Source: an uncultured Caulobacter sp. (GTDB taxonomy: Bacteria; Pseudomonadota; Alphaproteobacteria; Caulobacterales; Caulobacteraceae). Taken from it: a stretch of DNA of 45,014 nucleotides. Every line of letters begins with the position of its first letter. Position 1 is the first letter of the stretch. The position numbers and the translations under genes were made by a program. This document shows, piece after piece, positions 32,705 through 42,849 of the stretch. The notes under the pieces are model-generated. The model was not told the origin of the DNA. It did no database searches and worked only from the letters and a program-made list of their open reading frames with translations. Location of the stretch: positions 1 to 45,014 of the forward strand of contig CALALX010000068.1 in assembly GCA_937925635.1 (NCBI GenBank), written 5' to 3'.

Positions 32705-34525
32705 ATGATGTCCGATACCGCCGAACTCGCCGAGGCTCCGGCCATCGACGTGGAGGCCCTGCGGGCGCGATACCGGGCCGAACGCGACAAGCGGCTGCGC
32801 GCCGACGGCAACGAGCAGTATGTCGAGGTGAAGGGCGACTTCAGCCACTTCCTTGAAGACCCCTACATCGAGGCGGAGATTTCCCGCGCGCCGCTGACCG
32901 ACGAGGTCGAGGTGGCGGTGATCGGGGGCGGCTTCGGCGGCCTGCTGGCCGGCGCGCGACTGCGCGAGGCGGGCGTCGCCAGCCTGCGGATGATCGAGAA
33001 GGGCGGCGACTTCGGCGGCACCTGGTACTGGAACCGTTATCCCGGCGCCGCCTGCGATATCGAGAGCTACGTCTACCTGCCGCTGCTGGAGGAGGTCGGC
33101 TACCTGCCGGTCGAGAAATACACGCGTGCGCCGGAGATCCTGAACTACTGCCGGAAGATCGGCGAGCACTTCGACCTCTACCGCGACGTCTGCTTCCAGA
33201 CCGAAGTCACCGCCATGGCGTGGGACGAGGCGATCAACCGCTGGGTCATTCGCACCAACCGCGGCGACGCCATGAAGGCGCGCTATGTGATCATGGCCAA
33301 TGGCCCGCTGCACCGGCCCAAGCTGCCGGGCATTCCGGGCGTCGACAGCTTCAAGGGCCACACCTTCCACACCAGCCGCTGGGACTACGACTACACCGGC
33401 GGCGACCCGATGGGCGGGCTGACGAAGCTGGCCGACAAGCGGGTGGGGATCATCGGCACCGGCGCGACCGCGGTGCAGTGCGTGCCGCACCTGGGCGAGG
33501 GCGCCAAGGAACTCTACGTGTTCCAGCGCACGCCGTCGTCGATCGACGTGCGCAACAATCGGCCGACCGATCCGGATTGGGCCGCCAGCCTTCAGCCCGG
33601 CTGGCAGCAACACCGAATGGACAACTTCAACGTCCTGGTGTCCGGCGGCTGGCAGAAGGAGGACCTGGTCTCCGACGGCTGGACCGACATCATCCGCAAC
33701 CTGGGCCTCGCCGCCGCCCGTCGCGCGGCCAAGGGCGAGATGGGGCCGGGCGACCCGGCCGAGCTGCTTCAGCTGGCCGATTTCCAGAAGATGGAGTCGA
33801 TCCGCGCGAGGGTCGACCAGGTCGTCGCCGACCGGGCCAAGGCCGAGGCGCTGAAGCCCTGGTACAACCAGTTCTGCAAACGTCCCTGCTTCCATGACGA
33901 CTATCTGCCGACCTTCAATCGTCCGAACGTGCACCTGATCGACACCGACGGCCGGGGCGTTGAGCGGATCACCGAGAAGGGCGTCGTGGTCGACGGCGTC
34001 GAGTACGAGCTCGACTGCCTGATCTTCGCCACGGGCTTCGAGGTCGGCACCGCCTACACCCGCCGGGCCGGCTACGACGTGGTCGGGCGCGACGGCCTGA
34101 CGCTGAGCCAGAAGTGGGCCGACGGCGTCTCGTCCCTGCACGGCATGCACGTGCGAGGTTTTCCCAACTGCTTCATCTTCTCCAACGCCCAGTCGGGGTT
34201 CACCGCCAACTACCCGCACATGCTCAATGAGCAGAGCAAGCACGCCGCCTACATCATCACCCAGGCCCAGTCGCGGCAGGCCCTGGCGGTCGAGGCGACG
34301 CAGGACGCCGAGGACGCCTGGGTCCAGGAGGTGATGGACAGCGCCATCCAGCGCCAGAAGTTCGCCGAGGAATGCACGCCCGGTTACTACAACAACGAAG
34401 GCAAGCCCTCGCCGCTGGCCGCCCGAAACGGGCCCTACGGCAAGGGCTCGGTGGCCTTCATCCAGCTGATCAAGGACTGGCGCGACGAGGGCGCGATGCA
34501 GGGCCTTGAGGTGCGGACGAGCTAG
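32705..34525 (+). CDS. Flavin-containing Baeyer-Villiger monooxygenase
   Basis: This 606-aa FAD- and NADPH-dependent monooxygenase is of the cyclohexanone/phenylacetone monooxygenase type, which inserts oxygen next to a ketone to give an ester or lactone. The FAD fold has VIGGGFGG at residues 72-79. GGTWYWNRYPGAACDIES is a strongly conserved family stretch. The type I BVMO fingerprint FxGxxxHxxxW is complete (Phe216, Gly218, His222, Trp226), followed by Asp227. The NADPH motif GIIGTGATA is at 248-256. GGAG lies 4 bases before the first and 7 before the second of two adjacent ATGs, so 32708 may be the true start. The leader has two inverted repeats. The substrate could be a cyclic or steroid-like ketone; this is inferred. 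Confidence 0.93.
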   Translation: MMSDTAELAEAPAIDVEALRARYRAERDKRLRADGNEQYVEVKGDFSHFLEDPYIEAEISRAPLTDEVEVAVIGGGFGGLLAGARLREAGVASLRMIEKGGDFGGTWYWNRYPGAACDIESYVYLPLLEEVGYLPVEKYTRAPEILNYCRKIGEHFDLYRDVCFQTEVTAMAWDEAINRWVIRTNRGDAMKARYVIMANGPLHRPKLPGIPGVDSFKGHTFHTSRWDYDYTGGDPMGGLTKLADKRVGIIGTGATAVQCVPHLGEGAKELYVFQRTPSSIDVRNNRPTDPDWAASLQPGWQQHRMDNFNVLVSGGWQKEDLVSDGWTDIIRNLGLAAARRAAKGEMGPGDPAELLQLADFQKMESIRARVDQVVADRAKAEALKPWYNQFCKRPCFHDDYLPTFNRPNVHLIDTDGRGVERITEKGVVVDGVEYELDCLIFATGFEVGTAYTRRAGYDVVGRDGLTLSQKWADGVSSLHGMHVRGFPNCFIFSNAQSGFTANYPHMLNEQSKHAAYIITQAQSRQALAVEATQDAEDAWVQEVMDSAIQRQKFAEECTPGYYNNEGKPSPLAARNGPYGKGSVAFIQLIKDWRDEGAMQGLEVRTS

Positions 34526-34679
34526 ACGCCGGGCGCGATCTCCGGCTTCGGCGGCGCGACGGGCGACTGCGGCGAGCACCGGCGCATGCGGCGGCGGCGC
34601 AAGCAGCATGATCCGTCCGGGCATCACGCCGCGCCGGGGTTCCGCTGACGGCCCGCTCACGCTATGACCGCCCCCGTGC

Positions 34680-34756
34680 GGCCCGGTAGCTCAGCAGGAT
34701 AGAGCAGCGCTTTCCTAAAGCGAAGGTCGGGGGTTCGAGTCCCTCCCGGGCCGCCA
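34680..34756 (+). tRNA. tRNA-Arg (anticodon CCT)
   Basis: The full cloverleaf can be drawn. The 7-bp acceptor stem is GGCCCGG with CCGGGCC, discriminator G, and an encoded CCA. The D arm is GCTC/GAGC. The anticodon stem has one G-A mismatch at its base and the loop TTCCTAA, so the anticodon is CCT, reading AGG codons. The T arm has the loop TTCGAGT. Length is 77. A GCTATGAC at 34661-34668 resembles a -10 element. No integrase or attachment repeat is seen beside it. Confidence 0.95.
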
Positions 34757-34770
34757 GCGCCGGCGGCGGA

Positions 34771-35790
34771 CTATGGTTTGGGGTCGTGCGTCGCCTTCCG
34801 CTGACCGCTGCGCCAGGCGCTGGGGGACTCGCCCAGGTGGCGGCGGAAGAAGCGGGTGAAGATCGCTGGATCCGAATAGCCGAGGGCCAGGGCGATGTCG
34901 CCGAGCCGGGCGTCCGAATGCCGGATGAGCCGACGGGCCAGCGCGACGCGGACCTCCTGGACGAGACCGCGGAACGACCGCCCCTCCAGGGCGAGGCGGC
35001 GCTGCAGCGTGCGGCGCGACAGGCCCAGCTCGGCCGCCACGCCGGCCTCGCCTCGCCAGCCGTCCCCCAGGCCGCGCCAGATGCGCTCTCGCACCTGGTC
35101 GGCCAGATCGACCGACCGGATCGTCGCGCGTTCGGCGAGGTGCTCATAGAGCAGCCGATTGAGCGCCAGATTGGCCTGCGCCACGGGCTGATCCAGCAAC
35201 GCGGCCCTGAAGACCACCGCCATCGTCTCCTGGCCGAACAGCACCGGGGCTCCGAAGAAGGCCTCGTACGCCGCGGCGGACCGCGGGCGACGGCGGGCGA
35301 GGTAGACGGCGTCCGGCGCCCAGTCCGGACGGGACAGGCCGCGCAGCAGCACGACCGCCGCCCCGGCCAGGTGATCGAGTTGCTGTTCAAGGGCGGGCGG
35401 ATAGGTCAGCACCACCTGCCCGACCAGCATCGCCTCGGCGCCGTCGCGCTCGATGCTGGCCCGGACGCCGCCGTCCTGCAGATGGGGCAGCAGGCGCAGC
35501 AGCTGGCCCAGCGCGTCGCCGACGCTCGGCGCGCTGGCGAGCAGCGGGGCCAGATCGCCGAACGCATCCATGGTTCGCCGCCGGGCGAGCGTCAGGCCGA
35601 AGTCCTCGCGCCCGGTCAGGCCGGCGGCGAGGCCGAGCGCCGACTGGAAGGCGTGGGGCTGGAGCGTCTCCTCGCCGGCGTCCGCACCATCGAAGCCGAC
35701 GGCCGCCATGACGGGCGCGGGATCGTGGCCGAACTCGGCGACGAGGCCGGCGATGGCGCTGAGGGCGGCGCTGCGAGGACGAAGGCGCAT
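34771..35790 (-). CDS. AraC-family transcriptional regulator
   Basis: This 339-aa regulator has an N-terminal ligand-binding type domain of the Arabinose_bd-like family (about 20-210) and a C-terminal AraC/XylS DNA-binding domain. The two helix-turn-helices are GVAAELGLSRRTLQRRLALE and LGDIALALGYSDPAIFTRFF, ending with the typical FRRHLGESPSAWR. The start at 35790 gives the expected N-terminus (RPRSAALSAIAGL). It is divergent from the DUF1254/DUF1214 gene with 89 bp between the two starts, so it probably controls that gene. It ends 14 bases from tRNA-Arg. Confidence 0.9.
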   Translation of the reverse strand: MRLRPRSAALSAIAGLVAEFGHDPAPVMAAVGFDGADAGEETLQPHAFQSALGLAAGLTGREDFGLTLARRRTMDAFGDLAPLLASAPSVGDALGQLLRLLPHLQDGGVRASIERDGAEAMLVGQVVLTYPPALEQQLDHLAGAAVVLLRGLSRPDWAPDAVYLARRRPRSAAAYEAFFGAPVLFGQETMAVVFRAALLDQPVAQANLALNRLLYEHLAERATIRSVDLADQVRERIWRGLGDGWRGEAGVAAELGLSRRTLQRRLALEGRSFRGLVQEVRVALARRLIRHSDARLGDIALALGYSDPAIFTRFFRRHLGESPSAWRSGQRKATHDPKP

Positions 35791-35879
35791 GGCGCGAAAA
35801 GTCAAATCGATCCGCCCGACCGCGGTCAAGGTCCGCGTTGGAAGCGACCCGGCCAAGGCCGGTCGATCGGAGGAACCCC

Positions 35880-37355
35880 ATGACCCATTCCCGTCCGCCC
35901 GCAGCCCATCGCCGCCGCCAGGCCGCCCTGATGGTCAGCGCCGCCCTCGCCGCCGCCCTGCCGCTGGCGACCGCCCACGCCCAACCTTCGCCGCCGGCGG
36001 CGACCGCGGCCGCCGACGCCGCCGCGCGCGAGGAGCTCGCCTACGCCTACGCGCTTCAGGCCTATGTCTTCACCTTCCCGCTGATCGTCACGGAGCGCGA
36101 GCGGCTGCGGCGCGAGGGGCTGTCCGGGCCAGTGGCCGGCGAGCCGGCGGCGCCGATCAACCAGCTCGGACATATGACGCGACTGGCCAGCGCCAGCGGC
36201 GACCTGCCCTACAGCCCCAACAACGATACGGTCTACACCGGCATCGCGCTCGATCTGGGCCAGGGGCCGATCATCCTACGCATGCCGGCGATCACCGACC
36301 GCTACGTCTCGGTCCAGGTCGCCGACGCCTATATCGAGAACCAGCCCTATGTGTACTCGACGCGGGTCAACGGCGGCCGGGCCACGGACATCGCCTTCGT
36401 CGGGCCCGGCTGGCAGGGCGAGCTGCCCGGCGGCCTGGCCGTCGTGCGCATGCCGACCAACCTGACCTCGATCGCTGTCCGCATCGCGGTGCACGGCGAG
36501 GCCGATCTTCCCGCCGTCCGCCGCTATCAGGCGGCGATGTCGCTCACCGCGCTGGCCGACTGGCGGGACGCCCCCAGCGGCAAGTCGCCGCCGTCGCCGG
36601 CGGTCCGCGCGCGCAAGGCCTACGAAGGCGACTTCGCCTACTTCCGACTGGTCGCCGATCTGATGGCCGAGAATCCGCCGCCGGCCAAGCATGTCGGCAT
36701 GCTGGCGACGATGCGCCGGATCGGCCTTGTCCCGGGCAAGGCGTTCGATCCCGGCAAGCTCGATCCGGCGACACGAGCCGGGGTGCTGCGCGCGGAAAAG
36801 GAGGGGCCCAGGATCATCGACCTGATCCGGCGCACGCGCGGCACGCCGACCGCGACCGGCTGGACCGCGAACCGGGCGGCGCTGGCCAACGACTTCGACT
36901 ATCCGACGCGGGCCGGAAACGCGCTGGTCGGCCTGATGGGCAACGACCCGGAGGAAGCGCTCTATTTCAACAACTTCTTCGCCGCCGACGGGCAGGCGTT
37001 GAAGGGCGGCCGGGCCTACCGTCTGCACTTCAAGGCGACCGACATCCCGCGGACGGACGCCCTCGGCTTCTGGTCCCTGACCCTCTATGACGCCCAGCGC
37101 TTCCAGTTCATCGACAACCCGCTGGACCGCTACGCCCTGGGCAGCCGCGACAATCTGGTCCGCAACGCCGACGGCTCGGTCGACATCTATGTCCAGCCCA
37201 CGGCGCCGGGCGGCGAGCGCGACCGCAACTGGCTGCCGTCGCCGACGAGCGGCGACTTCAAGCTGACCATGCGGATCTACATGCCGACGGCGGACCTGGT
37301 CGCCGCCTATCGGCAATCGAGCCTGCTGGTTCCGCCGATCGAACCGGTGAACTGA
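35880..37355 (+). CDS. DUF1254/DUF1214 domain protein, exported
   Basis: This is a 491-aa protein with a signal peptide (basic start, then AALMVSAALAAALPL and a cut after AHAQ). The N-terminal DUF1254 domain covers about 55-190 (YALQAYVFTFPLIV, NNDTVYTGIALDLGQGPIIL). The DUF1214 domain lies at the C-terminal end (GFWSLTLYDAQRFQFIDNPLDRYALGSRD). Function is not established; such proteins are exported and often sit in accessory catabolic regions. GGAGG lies 6-10 bases before the ATG at 35880. The divergent AraC gene suggests substrate-induced expression. Confidence 0.88.
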   Translation: MTHSRPPAAHRRRQAALMVSAALAAALPLATAHAQPSPPAATAAADAAAREELAYAYALQAYVFTFPLIVTERERLRREGLSGPVAGEPAAPINQLGHMTRLASASGDLPYSPNNDTVYTGIALDLGQGPIILRMPAITDRYVSVQVADAYIENQPYVYSTRVNGGRATDIAFVGPGWQGELPGGLAVVRMPTNLTSIAVRIAVHGEADLPAVRRYQAAMSLTALADWRDAPSGKSPPSPAVRARKAYEGDFAYFRLVADLMAENPPPAKHVGMLATMRRIGLVPGKAFDPGKLDPATRAGVLRAEKEGPRIIDLIRRTRGTPTATGWTANRAALANDFDYPTRAGNALVGLMGNDPEEALYFNNFFAADGQALKGGRAYRLHFKATDIPRTDALGFWSLTLYDAQRFQFIDNPLDRYALGSRDNLVRNADGSVDIYVQPTAPGGERDRNWLPSPTSGDFKLTMRIYMPTADLVAAYRQSSLLVPPIEPVN

Positions 37356-37396
37356 CCTCGTCGCGGCCCGTCTCCCGGCGGGCCGCGGCCGCTCAC

Positions 37397-38161
<765 letters not shown>

Positions 38162-38196
38162 GATGCGGACGCTCCCCTGTTCGTTTTCGTATCGGA

Positions 38197-38997
38197 TCAG
38201 CGGCCGCGGAAGACCGGCGGGCGCTTCTCGACGAAGGCCAGCGAGGCGGCCTTGTGGTCCTCGGTCGCCATGGTGCGCACCATGTGGATCGCCTCGGAGT
38301 CCATGGTCTCCGACAACGAGCCGTGCTCGGCGACGGCGAGGTTCTTCTTCATGTAGCCAATGGCCACGGTCGGCAGATCGGCCAGGCGGCGGGCGAGAGC
38401 GGCGGCCTCGGCGGCGAGATCGGCGGCGGGCACGGCGCGGTTGACGACGCCGAGCCGCGCGGCCTCGGCGCCGGAGATCACGTCGGCGGTGAAATACAAC
38501 TCTCGCGCCTTGGCCGGGCCGACCAACTTGGTCAGGAAGTAGCTGCCGCCGTAGTCGCCAGAGGCGCCGATCTTCGAGAAGGCGGTGGTCATCTTGGCGT
38601 CGTCCGCGGCGATGCGGAAGTCGCAGGCGAGCGCGATCGACAGGCCGGCGCCGGCCGCCGCGCCCGGGATCACCGCCAGGGTCGGCTTGGGCATTTCGTG
38701 GAGCCAGCGGCTGAACTCCATGCCGTTGCGCAGGCTGTTGACCCGCTGGTCGAAGGTCGGGCCTTCGCCGGTCGCACCTTTGTCCGCGACGAAGCCCTTC
38801 ACGTCGCCGCCGGCGCAGAAGGCGCCGCCCGCGCCGGTGATCACCACGGCCCGAACCTGCGGATCCAGCGCCAGCCGAGGCGCGGCGGCGGAGAGGGCCG
38901 CCAGCAGTTCGCCGGTGAGGGCGTTGCGCGCCTCCGGCCGGTTCATCGTCAGGGTGGCGATCCCGTCCTCGAAGGTCTCAATCAGCTGGTCGGTCAT
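38197..38997 (-). CDS. Enoyl-CoA hydratase/isomerase family protein
   Basis: This 266-aa crotonase-fold enzyme has an oxyanion hole formed by the GAGGAFCAGGD and PGAAAGAGLSIALACDF segments. The two catalytic Glu of classical hydratases are not obvious in the KIGASGDYGGSYFL region. Asp148 lies where isomerase-type (PaaG-like) members carry an Asp, so the reaction may be isomerisation or another crotonase reaction rather than hydration. I chose the ATG at 38997 as the family N-terminus. It is divergent from the acyl-CoA dehydrogenase gene, and a PsrA-like palindrome lies between them. Confidence 0.88.
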   Translation of the reverse strand: MTDQLIETFEDGIATLTMNRPEARNALTGELLAALSAAAPRLALDPQVRAVVITGAGGAFCAGGDVKGFVADKGATGEGPTFDQRVNSLRNGMEFSRWLHEMPKPTLAVIPGAAAGAGLSIALACDFRIAADDAKMTTAFSKIGASGDYGGSYFLTKLVGPAKARELYFTADVISGAEAARLGVVNRAVPAADLAAEAAALARRLADLPTVAIGYMKKNLAVAEHGSLSETMDSEAIHMVRTMATEDHKAASLAFVEKRPPVFRGR

Positions 38998-39074
38998 GAG
39001 CGGTCGTCCTGTGCGGAAGCGCGGGCGCCGCGAAATATGCATTGACCCCGGGGCGCCCGCTCCTAGGGTATCGG

Positions 39075-39090
39075 TCAAACAAATGTTTGA
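39075..39090. promoter_or_regulatory. PsrA-like palindrome between enoyl-CoA hydratase and acyl-CoA dehydrogenase genes
   Basis: TCAAACAAATGTTTGA has perfect 6-bp arms and a 4-base spacer. It lies 59 bases before the acyl-CoA dehydrogenase start and 78 bases before the divergent hydratase start, so one bound dimer could control both. The core CAAAC-N4-GTTTG (39076-39089) matches the sites at 16262 and 32609. TTTGACG at its right edge could serve as a -35, and a GANTC site follows at 39095-39099. Confidence 0.6.
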
Positions 39091-39148
39091 CGCAGAGTCG
39101 GTCGCGCCGCAATCGCGGTGTTCTCCGACCGCCCCCCGGGAGACCGCC

Positions 39149-40408
39149 ATGAACGCCATCGTCGACATCCGTCCCGACGCCGAGGCCGAGCTGAACAACC
39201 TGGCCATGTCGCCGTCCGCCCAGCCTTTGATGGACGCGGTCAAGCGGCACATCGCCGAGAACGTCGAGCCGATCACCGAGCAGTTCTTCCGGCTGGGCGA
39301 GAACCGGACCGACCGCTGGAGCTGGGCGCCCGGCCAGCTGGAGCTGTTGGAGACCGCCAAGGACAAGGCCAAGGCGTCCGGCCTGTGGAACTTCTTCCTG
39401 CCGGAGAGCGAGATCGGCCGCGGGCTTACCAACCTCGACTACGCCTATATCGCCGTCGAGCTGGGCAAGAGTCCCCTGGCCTCGGAGAGCCTCAACTGCT
39501 CGGCGCCGGACACTGGCAACATGGAGGTGCTGGAGCGGGTCGGCACGCCGGAGCAGAAGGAACGTTGGCTCAAGCCGCTGCTGAACGGCGAGATCCGCTC
39601 CTGCTACGCCATGACCGAGCCGGGCGTGGCCTCCTCCGACGCCAAGAACATCGCCACGCGGGCCGAGCTGATCGGCGACGAGTGGGTGATCAACGGCGAG
39701 AAGTACTACATCTCCGGCGCCGGCGATCCGCGCTGCAAGATCATGATCTGCATGGTCAAGACCAGCCCCGACGCCGCCGCGCAGTACCAGCAGTCCCAGA
39801 TCCTGGTGCCGATGGACACGCCGGGCGTGGAGATCATCGGGCCGATGCATGTGTTCGGCCACGACCACGCGCCGCGCGGCCACATGCACCTGAGGCTCAA
39901 CAACGTCCGGGTGCCGAAGGAGAACATCCTGTTGGGCGAGGGCCGCGGTTTCGAGATCAGCCAGGTCCGCCTCGGCCCGGGCCGCATCCACCACTGCATG
40001 CGCTCGATCGGCAAGGCCGAGCGGGCCCTGGACCTGATGGTCAAGCGGGCCAGCACCCGCGTCGCCTTCGGCAAGCCGCTGATCCAGTTGGGCAAGAACC
40101 TTGAGCTGGTCTCCCGCGCCCGCATCGAGATCGAGGCCATGCGCCTGATGGTGCTCAAGGCCGCCAAGGCCATGGACGTGCTGGGCAACCGCGAAGCCCG
40201 CGTCTGGGTCAGCATGGTCAAGGCCATGGTGCCGGAGAAGGTCTGCGAGATCATCGACCAGGCGATCCAGATCCACGGGGCCACAGGCCTGTCGGAGTGG
40301 ACGCCGCTGGCCGAGCTCTACACCGACGTACGCCACCTTCGGTTCGCCGACGGTCCGGATGAAGTGCACCACATGGTCGTCGGTCGGGCGGAGTTGACCC
40401 GCCACTGA
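39149..40408 (+). CDS. Acyl-CoA dehydrogenase (ACAD10/11-like)
   Basis: This 419-aa FAD enzyme introduces a 2,3 double bond in an acyl-CoA. CYAMTEPGVASSDAKNI is the FAD/substrate motif. NGEKYYISGAGDPR, RLGPGRIHHCMRSIGKAERAL and the C-terminal QIHGATGLSEWTPLAELYTDVRHLRFADGPDEVH follow the family order and are most like the ACAD10/11 subgroup, which takes long or branched and 4-hydroxyacyl chains. The start at 39149 follows GGGAGA. The divergent hydratase and SDR genes suggest a short beta-oxidation-like pathway under one operator. Confidence 0.92.
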   Translation: MNAIVDIRPDAEAELNNLAMSPSAQPLMDAVKRHIAENVEPITEQFFRLGENRTDRWSWAPGQLELLETAKDKAKASGLWNFFLPESEIGRGLTNLDYAYIAVELGKSPLASESLNCSAPDTGNMEVLERVGTPEQKERWLKPLLNGEIRSCYAMTEPGVASSDAKNIATRAELIGDEWVINGEKYYISGAGDPRCKIMICMVKTSPDAAAQYQQSQILVPMDTPGVEIIGPMHVFGHDHAPRGHMHLRLNNVRVPKENILLGEGRGFEISQVRLGPGRIHHCMRSIGKAERALDLMVKRASTRVAFGKPLIQLGKNLELVSRARIEIEAMRLMVLKAAKAMDVLGNREARVWVSMVKAMVPEKVCEIIDQAIQIHGATGLSEWTPLAELYTDVRHLRFADGPDEVHHMVVGRAELTRH

Positions 40409-40427
40409 CGACGCGGCGGACCGGGGC

Positions 40428-41156
40428 TCAGTCCAGCGTGCGCAGGTGGGCCAGGCTGGCCTCCACGCTCGGCCAGTAGGGCCGGGGCGGGAAGTCGTGC
40501 TCGACGAACATGTGCTCGACTCCGGCGGCGTCGCCGGCGGCGAGGATGGCCGGAAAGTCCAGCGTGCCCGAGCCGACATCGGTCATGGCGGTGTCGGCGG
40601 CAAAGTCCTTCAAGTGCAGCAACTTCACGCGGCCGGCCAACCTGCCGATCATGTCCAGGGGGTCTTGGCCCGCCGTCTTCAGCCAGAAGACGTCGAGTTC
40701 GAAGAACAGCAGGTCCGGGTCGGACTCGCCGACCAGAACGTCGAACGGGCGGAACCCGCGCGCGGTGTCGAACTCGAAGTGATGGTGATGGTAGCAGAAC
40801 CGGAAGCCCTCGTCCCTGGCCTGCCGGGCGAAGGCCTGGGCCTGGACGACGACGCCCTTCCAGTCGGCGTCGTTGGGATCGACATAAGGTAGCACGATGA
40901 AGCGGGCGCCGAGCGTCCGCGCCACATCCAGCACGTGGCCGGGCTGGCCGGTGATGTCGGCCAGCCCCACATGCAGCGACGGGCAGTCGAGGCCGACCGC
41001 CTGCATCCGTTCGGCCATCGACGCGAAGTCCATGTCGAGGGGCGCAGCGAACTCGACGGAATCGTAGCCGGTCTCGCGGATGCGCGAGAGCGTGCCGAGG
41101 GGGTCGGCCGCGAACGGCTTGCGCAGGGTGTAGAGCTGAATGCCGATCGGTCGCAT
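40428..41156 (-). CDS. Sugar phosphate isomerase/epimerase (xylose-isomerase-like TIM barrel)
   Basis: This 242-aa AP-endonuclease-2-type TIM barrel starts with IGIQLYTLR. The metal-site motifs are YHHHHFEF (Glu), ELDVFW (Asp), LLHLKD (His) and VEHD (Glu), all typical of this isomerase/epimerase family. I chose the ATG at 41156, which matches the family N-terminus; it lies 4 bases after the GMC gene stop, with AGGGAGG upstream. It is the last gene of a five-gene - strand operon for sugar or glycoside oxidation. The exact substrate is unknown. Confidence 0.87.
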   Translation of the reverse strand: MRPIGIQLYTLRKPFAADPLGTLSRIRETGYDSVEFAAPLDMDFASMAERMQAVGLDCPSLHVGLADITGQPGHVLDVARTLGARFIVLPYVDPNDADWKGVVVQAQAFARQARDEGFRFCYHHHHFEFDTARGFRPFDVLVGESDPDLLFFELDVFWLKTAGQDPLDMIGRLAGRVKLLHLKDFAADTAMTDVGSGTLDFPAILAAGDAAGVEHMFVEHDFPPRPYWPSVEASLAHLRTLD

Positions 41157-41160
41157 GGGC

Positions 41161-42849
41161 CTAGAGGCCTCCCTGTTCAAGTAGATCCGCGGCGTGGTTC
41201 GCCGTGCGCGCGGCGATCGCCATGTAGGTCAGCGAGGGGTTCATCGAGGCGCTGGACGTCATCACCGACCCGTCGCAGACGAACAGGTTGGAGACCTCAT
41301 GCGTCTGCCCCCAGCCGTTCAGCACCGAGGTCGCCGGATCGCGGCCCATGCGGGCCGTGCCCATCTCGTGGATGCGGTCCCCCGGCGGGGTCAGCTGCTC
41401 GGCGGCCTCTTCCCAGGGCGTGATGTCGACGCAGCCGGCGGCGCGCAGCATGTCGGCGGCGTCTTTCGCGGCCGCTCGCATCATCGCGTACTCGTTGGGT
41501 CCGTGCGTCGCCTCGATGATCGGCACCGGCATCCCCCAGCTGTCGGTCCGCGCGGCCGACAGGGTCACCCGGTTGTCGGGATCGGGCAGCACCTCGCCGA
41601 AGGGCAGCAGCGAGAAATGCCAACCGTGGAGGCCGTCGTCGTCGCCGCCGCCGACGCCCTGGGCGAAGCTCTCCGCGCGTCGCGAGCGGGCGGCGCCGCC
41701 CTGCATGCCAAAGCCGCGCAGGTAGGGCTTGTCGCCCTCGGTGACGTTGCCGTAGCGCGGAACATAGATGCCGGTCGGCCGGTCCCGCTGGTCATGGACG
41801 CCGGCGAAGCCCGGCATCTTGCCGACGATGTTCTTGCTGCTGACGTGGTCCATCAGGTTGCGGCCGACCTGGTCGCTGCCATTGGCGAGGCCGCGCGGGA
41901 AGGCGTCGGACTTCGAGTTCAGCAGCAGGACGGCCGTGTTGATGGCCGAGGCGTTGAGAAAGACCAGCCGCCCCTCGAAGGTCTCGCCCGCCTTGTCCGT
42001 CCGGGTCACGGTCCGGACCCCGGTCGCGCGGCCGGTGACGGGGTCGTGGACCACGCTCACCACCACCCGGTCGGTGAGGACCGTCAGGTTGCCGGTGGCG
42101 CGCGCCGCCGGAAGGGTGGCGGCCTGGGTCGAAAAGTAGGCGCCCAGCGGACAGCCGTGATGGCAGCGCACATGCTGCTCGCACCGCTTGCGGCCCATAT
42201 CCATCTGGGGCTTGGCGACGCGGCTGAGGTTGGCGGTGCGTCCCATGATCATCCGACGCGTGGGCCAGTCGGCCTCAATCCGCGCCTTGGCCGCCAGCTC
42301 GACGTCGTTGAACGGGAAGGGGGGCAGGAAGTCCCCGTCCGGCAACTGGTCCAGGCCGTCGAAATCGCCGCTGATGCCGGCGAACGCCTCGACGTGGTCG
42401 TACCAGGGTTCCAGGTCCTCATAGCGGATCGGCCAGTCGACGCCGTGGCCATCCTCCAGATTCGACAGGAAGTCCCTCGGCGACCAGCGGTAGGACTGCC
42501 GTCCCCAGGTCAGCGACCGTCCGCCCAGCTGATAGCCTCGGATCCAGCGATAGGGCTTGCCCGGGACCGTCTCATAGGGGTGGTCGTGATCGCTGGCCCA
42601 GAAGGCCTTGTTGGAGTTGAACAGCGCATAGGAGACCCCGACGTGGTAGGGGTAATGAAGGTCCCGCTCGACATCGGGGATCTGGTCGTCCCGTCGCCGC
42701 AGCTTCGCCGCCGCGTCGTGACTGTAGCCGGCGCCGTGGGGCACGTCGGGGCCCCGTTCGAGCATCAGCACCTTCAGGCCGCGCTCGCAAAGCTCCTTGG
42801 CGACCCAGCCGCCGGTGATTCCGGAGCCGACGACAATGGCGTCGAACAT
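41161..42849 (-). CDS. GMC family oxidoreductase (possible glucoside 3-dehydrogenase subunit)
   Basis: This is a 562-aa FAD-dependent glucose-methanol-choline oxidoreductase. The Rossmann motif VVGSGITGG is at residues 6-14. GGRSLTWG, RCEQHVRCHHGCPLG and the C-terminal HEMGTARMG and SASMNPSLTYMAIAARTA, with the active-site Asn, follow. The sequence type is that of the GMC subunit of membrane-linked sugar and glycoside 3-dehydrogenases, which normally pair with a small subunit and pass electrons to a cytochrome; neither partner is in the window. ATG 42849 overlaps the upstream stop (TGATG); a GTG sits one codon earlier. It lies between TIM-barrel genes, consistent with 3-keto-sugar metabolism. 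Confidence 0.88.
   Translation of the reverse strand: MFDAIVVGSGITGGWVAKELCERGLKVLMLERGPDVPHGAGYSHDAAAKLRRRDDQIPDVERDLHYPYHVGVSYALFNSNKAFWASDHDHPYETVPGKPYRWIRGYQLGGRSLTWGRQSYRWSPRDFLSNLEDGHGVDWPIRYEDLEPWYDHVEAFAGISGDFDGLDQLPDGDFLPPFPFNDVELAAKARIEADWPTRRMIMGRTANLSRVAKPQMDMGRKRCEQHVRCHHGCPLGAYFSTQAATLPAARATGNLTVLTDRVVVSVVHDPVTGRATGVRTVTRTDKAGETFEGRLVFLNASAINTAVLLLNSKSDAFPRGLANGSDQVGRNLMDHVSSKNIVGKMPGFAGVHDQRDRPTGIYVPRYGNVTEGDKPYLRGFGMQGGAARSRRAESFAQGVGGGDDDGLHGWHFSLLPFGEVLPDPDNRVTLSAARTDSWGMPVPIIEATHGPNEYAMMRAAAKDAADMLRAAGCVDITPWEEAAEQLTPPGDRIHEMGTARMGRDPATSVLNGWGQTHEVSNLFVCDGSVMTSSASMNPSLTYMAIAARTANHAADLLEQGGL

Noticed and set aside
32678..34660. Long open frame antisense to the monooxygenase gene (660 codons)
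   Set aside because: It mirrors the sense gene codon by codon, as expected in GC-rich DNA with G/C at third positions. The translation is His/Gly/Arg/Leu-rich with no domain, and the sense frame has a complete enzyme.
34680..34756. tRNA-Arg as an integration site of a genomic island
   Set aside because: No integrase gene and no second copy of the tRNA 3' end were seen near it; the flanking genes look chromosomal.
38978..40579. Long open frame antisense to the acyl-CoA dehydrogenase gene
   Set aside because: It is a shadow frame with no family motif; it also crosses the intergenic operator region and the end of the downstream gene.
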